DNA from: Lachnospiraceae bacterium JLR.KK002
GTDB taxonomy: Bacteria > Bacillota > Clostridia > Lachnospirales > Lachnospiraceae
Direction: 5' to 3'
NCBI GenBank assembly: GCA_036941025.1
Contig: JAYMNP010000001.1
Location: forward strand, 2,626,501 to 2,690,500
Length of the DNA: 64,000 nucleotides
How positions within the stretch are numbered: the stretch's first letter is position 1; the number at the start of each line of letters is the position of its first letter. This document shows, one piece after another, positions 8,471-16,293 of this stretch. The notes under the pieces were generated by a model that saw only the letters and a program-made list of their open reading frames with translations, was not told the origin of the DNA and ran no database searches. The position numbers and the translations under genes were made by a program.

Positions 8471-9004
8471 ATGGATGCGTTAAACATGGAACAAATTTAT
8501 ACCACGGACGATATTTATGCATTGCCCGACGGAACGCGGGCAGAACTGATTGACGGAGAAATTTACTATATGGCTCCGCCCGGCAGAACTCATCAACGTC
8601 TGGTAAGCAGGCTGAATCAGATAATTTCCAATTATATCGAATCAAATCATGGAAAATGTGAAGTTTATCCTGCTCCATTTGCCGTATTCCTGAACCAGGA
8701 CAGTTTCAATTATGTGGAACCGGATATTTCTGTTATCTGCGACCCTTCCAAACTGGACGAAAAGGGCTGCCATGGCGCCCCCGACTGGATTATTGAAATC
8801 GTTTCTCCCGGAAGCAAATCCATGGACTATATGAAAAAACTTCTGAAATACTGTACCGCAGGTGTTCTGGAATACTGGATTGTGGACCCTGCCCGGAAAC
8901 AGGTTCTGGTATATCAGCCGAAGCAGGAAACCATGGAGCAGTATGCTTTCGGTGAGGACATCCCGGTGGGAATCTGGGACGGATTCTCAATAAATATTCC
9001 GTAA
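8471..9004 (+). CDS. Uma2 family putative endonuclease
   Basis: 177 residues of the Uma2/DUF820 family, which has a PD-(D/E)XK nuclease fold. Typical are DGTRAELIDGEIYYMAPPG, FAVFLNQDSFNYVEPDISVICD and APDWIIEIVSPGSKSMDY; the D of EPDISV and the E of EIVSP are the expected active-site acids. The biological substrate of the family is not known; members are frequent in cyanobacteria and in scattered Firmicutes and often look horizontally acquired. It is the only plus-strand gene between sigF and spoVA, splitting a locus that is contiguous in Bacillus. Confidence 0.8.
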   Translation: MDALNMEQIYTTDDIYALPDGTRAELIDGEIYYMAPPGRTHQRLVSRLNQIISNYIESNHGKCEVYPAPFAVFLNQDSFNYVEPDISVICDPSKLDEKGCHGAPDWIIEIVSPGSKSMDYMKKLLKYCTAGVLEYWIVDPARKQVLVYQPKQETMEQYAFGEDIPVGIWDGFSINIP

Positions 9005-9007
9005 AAT

Positions 9008-9118
9008 ATTTTACAGGATTCCGTTTTTCCGGTATCCGCAGAGGATTTTACAAAATTCCGTTTTTCCGGTATCCGCAGAGGATTTTACAGGATTCCGTTT
9101 TTTCGATATCCGCCCTTC
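9008..9118. repeat. Three tandem copies of a 37-nt unit
   Basis: Units begin at 9008, 9045 and 9082 (each ATTTTACA...), with an exact 37-base period. The first two differ at two bases and the third diverges at its end, where it runs into the stop of sigF. The block fills the gap between the convergent Uma2 and sigF genes. No intrinsic terminator is seen there. Confidence 0.9.
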
Positions 9119-9896
9119 AGTTCACCTGATTGCGCATTCTGAGCAGAATCCGCTTTTCCAGCCGGCTGACCTGTACCTGGCTGATGCCCAGTTCTCCGGC
9201 CACCTGCATCTGGGTTTTCTCACCAAAATACCGCAGTTCAATCAGCCTGCGCTCCATATCCCCCAGGTCTGCCATAAGCTGTTCCAGCAACATATGGTTG
9301 AGCAGGACTTCATGGCTGTCCCTTTCCTGGGGGATACGGTCCGCCAGACAGGTCTCTTTTCCATCGGCAGGCGAACATGTCTTATAGATGGATTCCACTT
9401 CTCCGTTGGCCTCCAGCGCCATAACAATCTCCTCTCTGGGAAATCCTGTTTCTTCTGAAATTTCCTGCAGGGTAGGCTCCCGGCTCAGGGATGCCTGCAG
9501 TTTCTCTCTTGCCTGCTTTATTTTCGCACCGCTTTCTTTCAGGCTCCGGCTCACCCGAATCATTCCGTCGTCCCGCAGAAACCGTTTGATTTCCCCGGTA
9601 ATCATGGGAACAGCGTACGTGGAAAATTTCACGTCAAAGTTCAGATCAAACTTGTCAATGGCTTTCATCAGGCCAATGCTGCCCACCTGAAACAGTTCTT
9701 CCAGTTCATAACCCCTGCCGGAAAACCGGTGCACAATACTCCAGACCAGCCCCATATTATTCTGTACCATCCGGTCTCTGGCGTCCTTATTTCCCTGATG
9801 GGCTGCTGCCAGCAAATCCCATACCTTTTCTTTCTCTGTCTGTTTTTCTTTATATGTACATTCCTCCCTGTCTGTCTGAAACTGCTTTTCCACCAT
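9117..9896 (-). CDS. sigF: Forespore RNA polymerase sigma factor F
   Basis: 259 residues. Sigma-F is the first forespore-specific sigma factor, held inactive by SpoIIAB until SpoIIAA releases it. Visible are region 2 (NNMGLVWSIVHRFSGRGYE, ELFQVGSIGLMKAIDKFD, FSTYAVPMITGEIKRFLRDD), region 3 (LKESGAKIKQAREKLQ) and region 4 (LRYFGEKTQMQVAGELGIS then QVSRLEKRIL). The start MVEKQFQTD at 9896 was chosen because AAGGGTGAG precedes it, 17 bases after spoIIAB; a longer open frame upstream overlaps spoIIAB and is not coding. It is the third gene of spoIIAA-spoIIAB-sigF. Confidence 0.95.
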   Translation of the reverse strand: MVEKQFQTDREECTYKEKQTEKEKVWDLLAAAHQGNKDARDRMVQNNMGLVWSIVHRFSGRGYELEELFQVGSIGLMKAIDKFDLNFDVKFSTYAVPMITGEIKRFLRDDGMIRVSRSLKESGAKIKQAREKLQASLSREPTLQEISEETGFPREEIVMALEANGEVESIYKTCSPADGKETCLADRIPQERDSHEVLLNHMLLEQLMADLGDMERRLIELRYFGEKTQMQVAGELGISQVQVSRLEKRILLRMRNQVN

Positions 9897-9913
9897 CTCA
9901 CCCTTTCCTTCCG

Positions 9914-10345
9914 CTATCCTTTTCCTATGGTTTTGCGCATGGTCACACAGGTTCCTTTTCCCGGCTCGGAAATGATTTCCACCTCGTCCATAAATGCTTC
10001 CATAAATGCAAACCCCATGCCGGACCGTTCCAGTTCCGGTTTGGTAGTAAACAGGGGCTCTCTGGCCTGTGCAATATCCTGAATTCCTTTTCCGGTATCT
10101 ATCACGGAAAGCTCCACCTGCTGTCCTCTGGTGCTGCACTGAATCCAGATACTGCCCCCTTTCTGCTCATATCCGTGAATGATACAGTTGGTAACCGCCT
10201 CGCTGACTGCCGTTTTAATGTCTGCAAGCTCGTCCACCGTGGGATTCAGCTCCGCCACAAAAGCGCCCACCGTAACTCTTGCAAAACCTTCGTTGGAAGA
10301 TGACGCCGAAAATTCCATCTTCATCTCGTTTTTTGTCTGTTCCAT
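9914..10345 (-). CDS. spoIIAB: Anti-sigma-F factor and SpoIIAA kinase
   Basis: 143 residues with a GHKL-type ATPase fold. It binds and inhibits sigma-F and phosphorylates SpoIIAA on serine. The N box AVSEAVTNCIIHGYE, the G1 box VIDTGKGI, the ATP-lid region TTKPELERSGMGFAFME and the final G box PGKGTCVTM are all present. Its neighbours are spoIIAA upstream (10 bases away) and sigF downstream, the classical operon order. In the predivisional cell it keeps sigma-F silent; release happens in the forespore. Confidence 0.95.
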   Translation of the reverse strand: MEQTKNEMKMEFSASSSNEGFARVTVGAFVAELNPTVDELADIKTAVSEAVTNCIIHGYEQKGGSIWIQCSTRGQQVELSVIDTGKGIQDIAQAREPLFTTKPELERSGMGFAFMEAFMDEVEIISEPGKGTCVTMRKTIGKG

Positions 10346-10355
10346 AAAATCCTCC

Positions 10356-10676
10356 TTATAAGCCTTCTTCCTGTTCCACTTCCATAATTTTCTGCAGACC
10401 GGACAGCTTAAACACCCGCTCTATCTGCCTGTTCAGATGAACTGCCTTCACAAAGCCCCCGGAAAAACGCACATTTTTGCACCTGCCGATAATTACCCCG
10501 ATACCGGAGCTGTCCATAAAACAGGTATCCTGAAAATCAAATACCAGACTGCGCACCGGATATTTCACTATCAGTCCGTCCGCTTCCTCCTTTAAAATTT
10601 CTGCCTGATGATGGTCCAGTTCCCTGGGCATTTTTAAAATCAGGCATCCGTAGTCTTTTTCAAATCTGTAATCCAT
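10356..10676 (-). CDS. spoIIAA: Anti-anti-sigma factor SpoIIAA
   Basis: 106 residues with a STAS fold. The site FMDSSGIGVIIGRCK carries the serine that SpoIIAB phosphorylates and that SpoIIE dephosphorylates. In its unphosphorylated form the protein displaces sigma-F from SpoIIAB. The start MDYRFEKDYG (10676) was chosen because GGAAGGG lies just upstream and family members begin there; a longer frame to 10733 runs into the terminator region. It is the first gene of the spoIIA operon. No clear sigma-H promoter could be picked out upstream by eye. Confidence 0.93.
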   Translation of the reverse strand: MDYRFEKDYGCLILKMPRELDHHQAEILKEEADGLIVKYPVRSLVFDFQDTCFMDSSGIGVIIGRCKNVRFSGGFVKAVHLNRQIERVFKLSGLQKIMEVEQEEGL

Positions 10677-10735
10677 ATTTCCCTTCCTTTCCTGAGCTGC
10701 CCTGAACACATAAAAGAGCCGGCCCTGTAACATAT

Positions 10736-10765
10736 AAAAGACGCCATGGTGTCATGACGTCTTTT
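10736..10765 (-). terminator. Intrinsic terminator between the TPR gene and spoIIA
   Basis: An 8-bp stem AAAAGACG/CGTCTTTT with a 14-nt loop and T-rich flank follows the end of the TPR gene on the minus strand, isolating the spoIIA operon. Confidence 0.7.
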
Positions 10766-10790
10766 GTACTCTTTCCTGCTATTCTCTTTT

Positions 10791-12113
10791 CTATGGCTGC
10801 TGCTCCATCTCATCCAGATATTGCTGGGATTTTCTGGCCCGCGAGGTGCCAGGATGGAGTTCCACCATTTTCTGATAATATTTTTTTGCGTTATCCATAT
10901 CTCCGGTCTGGCGATATGACTGGGCAAGATAATAAATGGCATACCCGTCGTTATAATCTTCCTCCGACTGTACCACCTTTTCCAGCCCGGTAATTGCCTC
11001 CGGAAAACGGTTTGCCCGGTAATCCTGTTCTGCCTGAGCATAAACTGCTGAAATATACTGCTCATTTACCTGATTATTCAGCGTCTCATAAATTGCTTTC
11101 GCCTGAGTTCCCAGTAATTTGGAATCCACATTTACAATGGTATCTCCCGCGCCCTGTATATTCTGCTGAGCAAAGGCATCATAGGCCACAAGAAGCTGCT
11201 CGTAACTGTCCACAATCTTCTGAGCGTTATCGGAATCCCTTTCCTGCTTTTCAATCTGCTTATTCAGCTCTTCGATTTTATTTTCCAGAGTTTTGATTTC
11301 CTGATTCCGGGTGGTAAGGGAGTCATTGGCCGCCAGTTCTGCCTTTTTCGCATCGGATATGGCATTCTGACGAATCCCCGGAATGACCAGAAACCAGGTA
11401 ATCAGCACACCGATAACCACACCGATAATCAGATTCAGAATGGTCATTACAGCAGAATTATCTTTCAGATTTGTGGGCTGGATAATAGTCTCGTTTCCGC
11501 TTCGGTAGGAGGATACTTTTTCTTCCTTTTCTTTCCGTCCTCCCTTTCCATGCTGGGAATCTCCCTGCAGATACAGGTTTACCTCCCGCAGATAACGAAG
11601 GGTGGTCATATTTCCCGTATCAATTTCCGCCGCTGTCCGCAGTTCTTTCCGGGCCAGTTCATATTTGCCCTCTTCCATATACAGCAAAGCCAGAAGCTGG
11701 TAGCCTTTTACCAGCCCCGGATTCATGGAAAGCACCTTTTTCAGCTGGATAATAGCCAGGTCTCTGCTGTCCTGGTGGCAGTAAAGCAACGCCTGATTAT
11801 ACTTTTTAATGGTCTGGTTGACGGAATTTAACTGGGAACGGTTGGACTGAATCTCCTCCAGATACCGTTCCGCCGGATTATCCTCCGGTTTCAGGCTCCG
11901 GCTGAGTACCCATTCGCTCAGAGCATCCGCCACTTCTCCCATTTCATAATAAATCAGCCCAAGAAGATTTCTTGCCTGAATATTGGCTTTGTAAAAACGC
12001 AGGCTTTTCTTCAGGGACTGCACTGCTCCGGACAGATCTCTTATTTTTGCTTTTTCCAGTCCGTCATTATACAACGCGTTGGATACACGAATAATTTTAT
12101 TATAAGAATCCAT
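10791..12113 (-). CDS. TPR-repeat membrane protein
   Basis: 440 residues in three parts. Residues 1-190 hold about four tetratricopeptide repeats (ARNLLGLIYYEMGEVADALSE; GYQLLALLYMEEGKYELARK). One membrane helix follows at about 225-245 (ILNLIIGVVIGVLITWFLV), then a coiled coil (EIKTLENKIEELNKQIEKQ). A second TPR pair closes the protein (YAIYYLAQSYRQTGDMDNAK). TPR domains on both sides of the membrane suggest a scaffold for protein complexes; nothing points to a specific partner. It follows the folC and 46-codon genes on the same strand, and the terminator at 10736-10765 closes the unit. Confidence 0.8.
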   Translation of the reverse strand: MDSYNKIIRVSNALYNDGLEKAKIRDLSGAVQSLKKSLRFYKANIQARNLLGLIYYEMGEVADALSEWVLSRSLKPEDNPAERYLEEIQSNRSQLNSVNQTIKKYNQALLYCHQDSRDLAIIQLKKVLSMNPGLVKGYQLLALLYMEEGKYELARKELRTAAEIDTGNMTTLRYLREVNLYLQGDSQHGKGGRKEKEEKVSSYRSGNETIIQPTNLKDNSAVMTILNLIIGVVIGVLITWFLVIPGIRQNAISDAKKAELAANDSLTTRNQEIKTLENKIEELNKQIEKQERDSDNAQKIVDSYEQLLVAYDAFAQQNIQGAGDTIVNVDSKLLGTQAKAIYETLNNQVNEQYISAVYAQAEQDYRANRFPEAITGLEKVVQSEEDYNDGYAIYYLAQSYRQTGDMDNAKKYYQKMVELHPGTSRARKSQQYLDEMEQQP

Positions 12114-12145
12114 AGATTTCCTTTCCTTACTTCAAAATCGTTCTG

Positions 12146-12286
12146 CTACCGCTGTCTTGCCTCCCTGATAATCTCCTGCATAATATCCGTCATATCGGTC
12201 AGATCCCGGTCATATATGGCGTCCTCAGCCTCCTCCACTTCCAGGCTGGGCTTAAATTTCTTCAATTCTTCTTCAAAATTAATCAC
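12146..12286 (-). CDS. 46-residue acidic small protein overlapping folC
   Basis: A GTG start at 12284-12286 overlaps the last codons of folC in another frame, with AGGAGG eight bases upstream; the folC stop and this start share bases, so translation is coupled. The product (INFEEELKKFKPSLEVEEAE, then DRDLTDMTDIMQEIIREARQ) is acidic and wholly helical without Cys or membrane segment. The ribosome site and the tight overlap argue it is real. No family is recognised; a folC-linked or TPR-linked adaptor is conceivable. Confidence 0.7.
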   Translation of the reverse strand: MINFEEELKKFKPSLEVEEAEDAIYDRDLTDMTDIMQEIIREARQR

Positions 12287-13592
12287 TCTGCATACCTCCT
12301 GTCAGTTCTTCCAATTCACCTATCAGATACAGGGAGCCCGCACAGAACAGTTTCTGCCCCGGTTTCCTGCATGATAATGCATATGCAAATGCCTGTTCCG
12401 TATTCTCGATTCCCGTGATTTTCACCTTCTGATGTTTCTCTTCTGCAATCTTCCGAAAAAGTTCTGTGAGCATTCCACTGGTCAGTCCGCGGGAACCGGA
12501 GACAGTGGTAAGTATAATTTCCTCCCAGGTTCTTCCGGTAAGAAGCTGCTCCGCAGCACGTACATAATCCTTTTCCTTCACCATGGAAAACAGTAAAACA
12601 GCAGATTCCTCCGTAATCTGCCCTGCTGCCTCCAAAAACTTTTCAATTCCCGCCGGGTTATGTGCTCCGTCAAAATAAACCCCCGGCTGTACTTCCTGCA
12701 TTCTCCCTTTCCATCGGACCCCTGCCATCCCCTGTAAGACTGCTTCTCCGGAGATGTGTTCTGTTTCCCTTATACATTCCAGCGCCTGCAGAGCCAATGC
12801 CGCATTCCGGGCCTGATAAGGAGCGCCAAAGGGAATCTCCACTTCCATAACATCATAACCAGAATCATATAAAAAATCAATCTTTTTTCCTGTGTTTAAT
12901 AAAATTTTAATTTTCTGTCCGTCTACCGGATACTTCGGACAGTTCAGTTCATCCGCCCTCCCGGCAATTACTTTTTCCCCTTCCGGACAGGAAGTATCGT
13001 ACACAACGGGAACATGATTTTTCAGAATTCCGGCTTTTTCTGCCGCGATTTTTTCGAGGGTATCCCCCAGAATCTCCGTATGCTCCAGACTGATGGATGT
13101 AATGACGGTAAGCAGCGGATGTTCCACTATATTGGTGGCGTCCAGCCTTCCGCCCAGTCCTGTTTCCAGCACTGCATATTCCACCTGATAACGGGCAAAA
13201 ATCAACATGCCCATGGCAAACACGAATTCAAAAAAGGATGGATGGGGCAGCCCCTCTTTCTCCAGTTCTGCCGCTGCCTGTGCTGCCTGGTCCGCTGCCC
13301 ATACCACTTCCTGAGGGGCGCAATACTTTCCGTTCACTGCAAACCTTTCTTCCAGCCGAACCAGGTGAGGCGAGGTAAACAGCCCCGTTCTCTTTCCTGC
13401 CGCCCGCAGTACACTGTCAATATATGCACAGACGCTTCCTTTTCCGTTGCTGCCCGCCACATGTATGACCTGGAAGCTGTTCTGAGGATTTCCCAGCCGG
13501 GCCAGAAATTTTCTCGTATGCTCCAGTGTATTTTTACCTGTAAATCTTGGAATGTCCAAAAGCCATTCCAGGGTTTCCTCATATGTTTTCAT
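12279..13592 (-). CDS. folC: Folylpolyglutamate / dihydrofolate synthase
   Basis: 437 residues of the Mur-ligase superfamily. It adds glutamate to dihydropteroate and/or reduced folates with ATP in the cytosol. The P-loop HVAGSNGKGSVCAYI is near residues 44-58; TSPHLVRLEERF, ETGLGGRLDATN and TSISLEHTEILGDT (metal and folate region) follow, with the C-terminal ligand domain containing FDGAHNPAGIEKF. The length is normal for the bacterial enzyme. It is the first gene of a transcript running into the 46-codon and TPR genes. Whether it has both DHFS and FPGS activity cannot be told here. Confidence 0.95.
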   Translation of the reverse strand: MKTYEETLEWLLDIPRFTGKNTLEHTRKFLARLGNPQNSFQVIHVAGSNGKGSVCAYIDSVLRAAGKRTGLFTSPHLVRLEERFAVNGKYCAPQEVVWAADQAAQAAAELEKEGLPHPSFFEFVFAMGMLIFARYQVEYAVLETGLGGRLDATNIVEHPLLTVITSISLEHTEILGDTLEKIAAEKAGILKNHVPVVYDTSCPEGEKVIAGRADELNCPKYPVDGQKIKILLNTGKKIDFLYDSGYDVMEVEIPFGAPYQARNAALALQALECIRETEHISGEAVLQGMAGVRWKGRMQEVQPGVYFDGAHNPAGIEKFLEAAGQITEESAVLLFSMVKEKDYVRAAEQLLTGRTWEEIILTTVSGSRGLTSGMLTELFRKIAEEKHQKVKITGIENTEQAFAYALSCRKPGQKLFCAGSLYLIGELEELTGGMQSD

Positions 13593-13678
13593 TTTCCTGC
13601 ACCTCTTTACACTCCACCCATTATAATATAGTAACGTGTCGAAATCCAGTTTTATTTATACATAAGTACTTTTTATGT

Positions 13679-13786
13679 AACAGTTCAGCCCAGGACTTTG
13701 CGCCTGCTGCAAAGTCCGTGAGAATGTGTAATGGTTGAGAAGAATCCGGCCTCTTTGCCGAAGGCAAGCTGGAACAGGCCGGATTC
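13679..13786. repeat. Intergenic element with 13-nt tag and two hairpins
   Basis: The 374-nt gap 13593-13966 has no gene. TAACAGTTCAGCC ends at 13690 and is followed at once by a 9-bp stem (GGACTTTGC/GCAAAGTCC, 13693-13717) and then by an 11-bp stem (GAATCCGGCCT/AGGCCGGATTC, 13742-13786). The same 13-nt tag followed by a hairpin occurs at 19738-19808. Neither hairpin has a long T run, so these look like small repeats, not standard terminators. Confidence 0.6.
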
Positions 13787-13966
13787 AGTAATTATGAAGC
13801 CGAAGGCTGAATAGTTACCTTTTTATATAACCATTCCTTCCCATACAGATACAGCAAAATGGCAGGATTATACCGGTAAATGTCTGAAACAGAATAGAAC
13901 ATCTCCCGTCTGTGGTGTATCATTATACTGTAACTGCACATCCAACGGAAGGGATTAAGGAGCATT

Positions 13967-14668
13967 ATGGATAAAATTATTCTTATATCTGACAGCAAAT
14001 CTCTGTGCTTACTTATAAAAAATGTGTGGAGCAGGAAAATTATATAGTGGACATTGCCCGCAATGAAACCGAGGGTCTGGATATGACAGCAAACAACAGA
14101 GATAAATATTCTCTTATTATCCTTTATACCGAAACGCCGGATTTAAACGTCTCCCAGTTTTTGCAAAAAATCCGTAAGAAAGTTAAACTGCCTGTCCTCA
14201 TGCTTACCGGAACCAGGGAAAAAGAACCTGGAATGGAATTGTCCCGCCTGCCGGAGCAGATGACTATCTGGCAAAGCCTTTTAAAATTAATGAACTGATA
14301 TTCCGTATCCATTCCCTGATCAGGCGCCATACTTTCTTCTGTCCTGTTCCTGGCTTTGACATGGATAAGATTATTCTCAAAGGAATGACAATTGACAACA
14401 GACGGCGTACTGTCTCCGTAAACGGCCTGCAGGCGGAACTGACCGATAAAGAATTTGATTTGCTTTCTTTTCCTGCATTTAACAAAGGAAAAATTTTTTC
14501 AAAAAACAGATATCCGCACGGATATGGGAGAAAAATCACGCTCCTGATGACAGCAGCATTATTTCTTTTATCAACAGGCTTCAGAAAAAAACAGAACCGG
14601 ATCCGGAACATCCGTCTTACATTTTAACAATCCCCGGCGCCGGATATCAGTTTAACAGCAGACTCTGA
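13967..14668 (+). pseudogene. OmpR-type response regulator, frameshifted
   Basis: With AAGGAG before its ATG, the sequence starts MDKIILISDSKSLC and then must change frame several times to stay homologous: CVEQENYIVDIARNETEGLD, VKLPVLMLTGTREKE, then DDYLAKPFKINELIFRIHSL, and finally a winged-helix part with TVSVNGLQAELTDKEFDLL and PGAGYQFNSRL. The receiver site reads LIILYTETPDL, where relatives have LIILDxELPD, so the phospho-acceptor Asp appears replaced by Tyr. At least three frameshifts and two stops make it a pseudogene. No sensor kinase gene is adjacent. Confidence 0.8.
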
Positions 14669-14681
14669 TCCGCAAATCAGC

Positions 14682-14786
14682 AAACAGGCTGCTGCAGAAT
14701 GCTGCTTATATACAGGATATGCATGAGCCCCGCATGGGCCAGATTCCATATTCTGTATACAGCGGCCATTTTGCAGCAGCCTGTTT
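14682..14786. repeat. Large imperfect palindrome, about 105 nt
   Basis: A perfect 15-bp outer stem (AAACAGGCTGCTGCA and its complement) encloses further pairable stretches (TATATACAG with CTGTATA; ATAT with ATAT). It lies between the convergent response-regulator pseudogene and fapA. It may serve as a terminator for both or be a non-autonomous repeat. Confidence 0.7.
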
Positions 14787-14825
14787 ATTCTCTGACTGCC
14801 TGATTCATCCGACAGCTATCCGCCA

Positions 14826-16181
14826 TCAGAGGGCACACATAACAATCTTATCCATCTGCCTGATAAATTCCAGGCTGATCTGTTCTTCCTTCACATGTAC
14901 TTCCAGGTCGTCAATCTCCACACTGACGCCGGGATATACATGGCCAATCACCCGGACGGTACAGCCTCTTGCCCGTTCCATCTGATCTTCCAGCTTCTCC
15001 AGTTCTGCCGTATCCTCCGCCAGAAGCGCCGTATCCCGAATTTTCACACGGAGCAGATCCGTTCTTCTGGGATCATTTTTCACGTCCTTGAGGAGTTTCA
15101 GACCATTCTCAATCTTCTCCAGATTGGCCTTCTCCACCTCGATTTTATTCCTCAGGATTCCAATTCTTCGTCTCACAGAAGAATCGTTGCCGATTCTCAC
15201 ATGGGTTCTGACTTCTCCGTCACTGCCCAGAGTATTTACCACCATGCCCTGAATTGCGCCCACTTCGCCGCCTACAATACTGGCTTTCTTTCCATCCAGC
15301 AAAATGCTCTCCCCGCAGGACACCTGACAGTTCAGAAATACATCTGCCCGAATGGAGCCGTTGGCATGTACCCGTGTATATTCAAAAAACTTTGCGGAAA
15401 TATTTCCTCTGGTGGTAATGACTGCCCTGGAAGCTCCCATAACACCACTTCTGAGCACAATATCCTTGCCGGCTTCAATTTTAGCGCCTTCTACCACTCC
15501 GTCTATGGTCACTGTCCCGGTTGCTTTCACGGTCACACCGCTGCAGACCGTTCCATGAATGATCACATCGCCCCGGAAGTCAATGTTCCCGATGGATAAA
15601 TCCACATCGCCGTTCACCTCATATACCGGAAGGATGGTAATGCGGTCGCTGCTCTTTTCTATCTTACCGTCCATCAGGGATATGTAGGACGTTCCATCTT
15701 CAGAACGCTCAAATCCTTTTCCACGCAGCGGAACCAGATCCCGGCCTCTCTTTGCCAGCACCGGTTTCCCTTTCAGATTCATACCGTCAACTCCGGGAAT
15801 GGCCTTGTGATATACAGCAATTTCCTGTCCTTCGGTTACAATTTCCACCATCTTAATGCTCCAGTAATCCACGGAGCCATCGGGACACAGCTTCGGTTTT
15901 TTGCTGAAATTCACATCAAATTTATATTCATAATAACCGTCAACGCCATCCCGCGGACGATCTCCCTGTGCAATCAGTATTTCACGATTGTAAATCTGAT
16001 TCTCTATTACATTGTTAAGCGCCTCTTCCTGAATTCCGTATGACACACCGCTCTTTTCCAGCGCTTCCCGGACTTCCCGTTCCGTATAAGCATCCATAAC
16101 CGGATTTGGCAGATAAAGATACGCCTGCATATTATCACGACTGACCCGTATTTGTGGTTCTTTCTTCGTCATAGTTTCCAT
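14826..16181 (-). CDS. FapA/DUF342 family protein
   Basis: 451 residues from METMTKKEPQIRVS (AGGGGG eight bases upstream). An N-terminal region of about 170 residues precedes a right-handed parallel beta-helix rich in hexapeptide-like turns (GDVDLSIGNIDFRGDVIIHG; GTVTIDGVVEGAKIEAGKDI), followed by a coiled-coil C-terminus (LRNKIEVEKANLEKIENGLK). This is the DUF342 / flagellar assembly protein A layout; in Vibrio FapA binds FlhF-like partners, but the role in Clostridia is unclear. A promoter TTGAAA-N17-TAGTAT lies just upstream, so it is probably monocistronic. Confidence 0.85.
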   Translation of the reverse strand: METMTKKEPQIRVSRDNMQAYLYLPNPVMDAYTEREVREALEKSGVSYGIQEEALNNVIENQIYNREILIAQGDRPRDGVDGYYEYKFDVNFSKKPKLCPDGSVDYWSIKMVEIVTEGQEIAVYHKAIPGVDGMNLKGKPVLAKRGRDLVPLRGKGFERSEDGTSYISLMDGKIEKSSDRITILPVYEVNGDVDLSIGNIDFRGDVIIHGTVCSGVTVKATGTVTIDGVVEGAKIEAGKDIVLRSGVMGASRAVITTRGNISAKFFEYTRVHANGSIRADVFLNCQVSCGESILLDGKKASIVGGEVGAIQGMVVNTLGSDGEVRTHVRIGNDSSVRRRIGILRNKIEVEKANLEKIENGLKLLKDVKNDPRRTDLLRVKIRDTALLAEDTAELEKLEDQMERARGCTVRVIGHVYPGVSVEIDDLEVHVKEEQISLEFIRQMDKIVMCAL

Positions 16182-16239
16182 TGCAGATTCCCCCTTGTCT
16201 GGAATTTCTGTCAACTGTCAAAATACCGCTATATATACT

Positions 16240-16268
16240 ATACTACCAATTTTTACGTCTCGTTTCAA
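16240..16268 (-). promoter_or_regulatory. Candidate promoter of fapA-like gene
   Basis: On the minus strand TTGAAA (16263-16268), 17 bases, TAGTAT (16240-16245), placed about 60 bases before the start of the DUF342 gene in an AT-rich gap after valS. Confidence 0.6.
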
Positions 16269-16293
16269 CATATTTATGCAAATTTTAGATTTA

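Noticed and set aside
9008..9118. CRISPR array
   Set aside because: Units abut with no spacers; it is a plain tandem repeat. The same holds for 34537-34676.
9668..10139. Longer reading frame extending sigF upstream by about 80 codons
   Set aside because: It overlaps spoIIAB on the same strand; the ATG at 9896 has a ribosome site and matches the family start.
14361..14627. Separate small DNA-binding protein
   Set aside because: It is the winged-helix end of the broken response regulator and changes frame before its natural stop.
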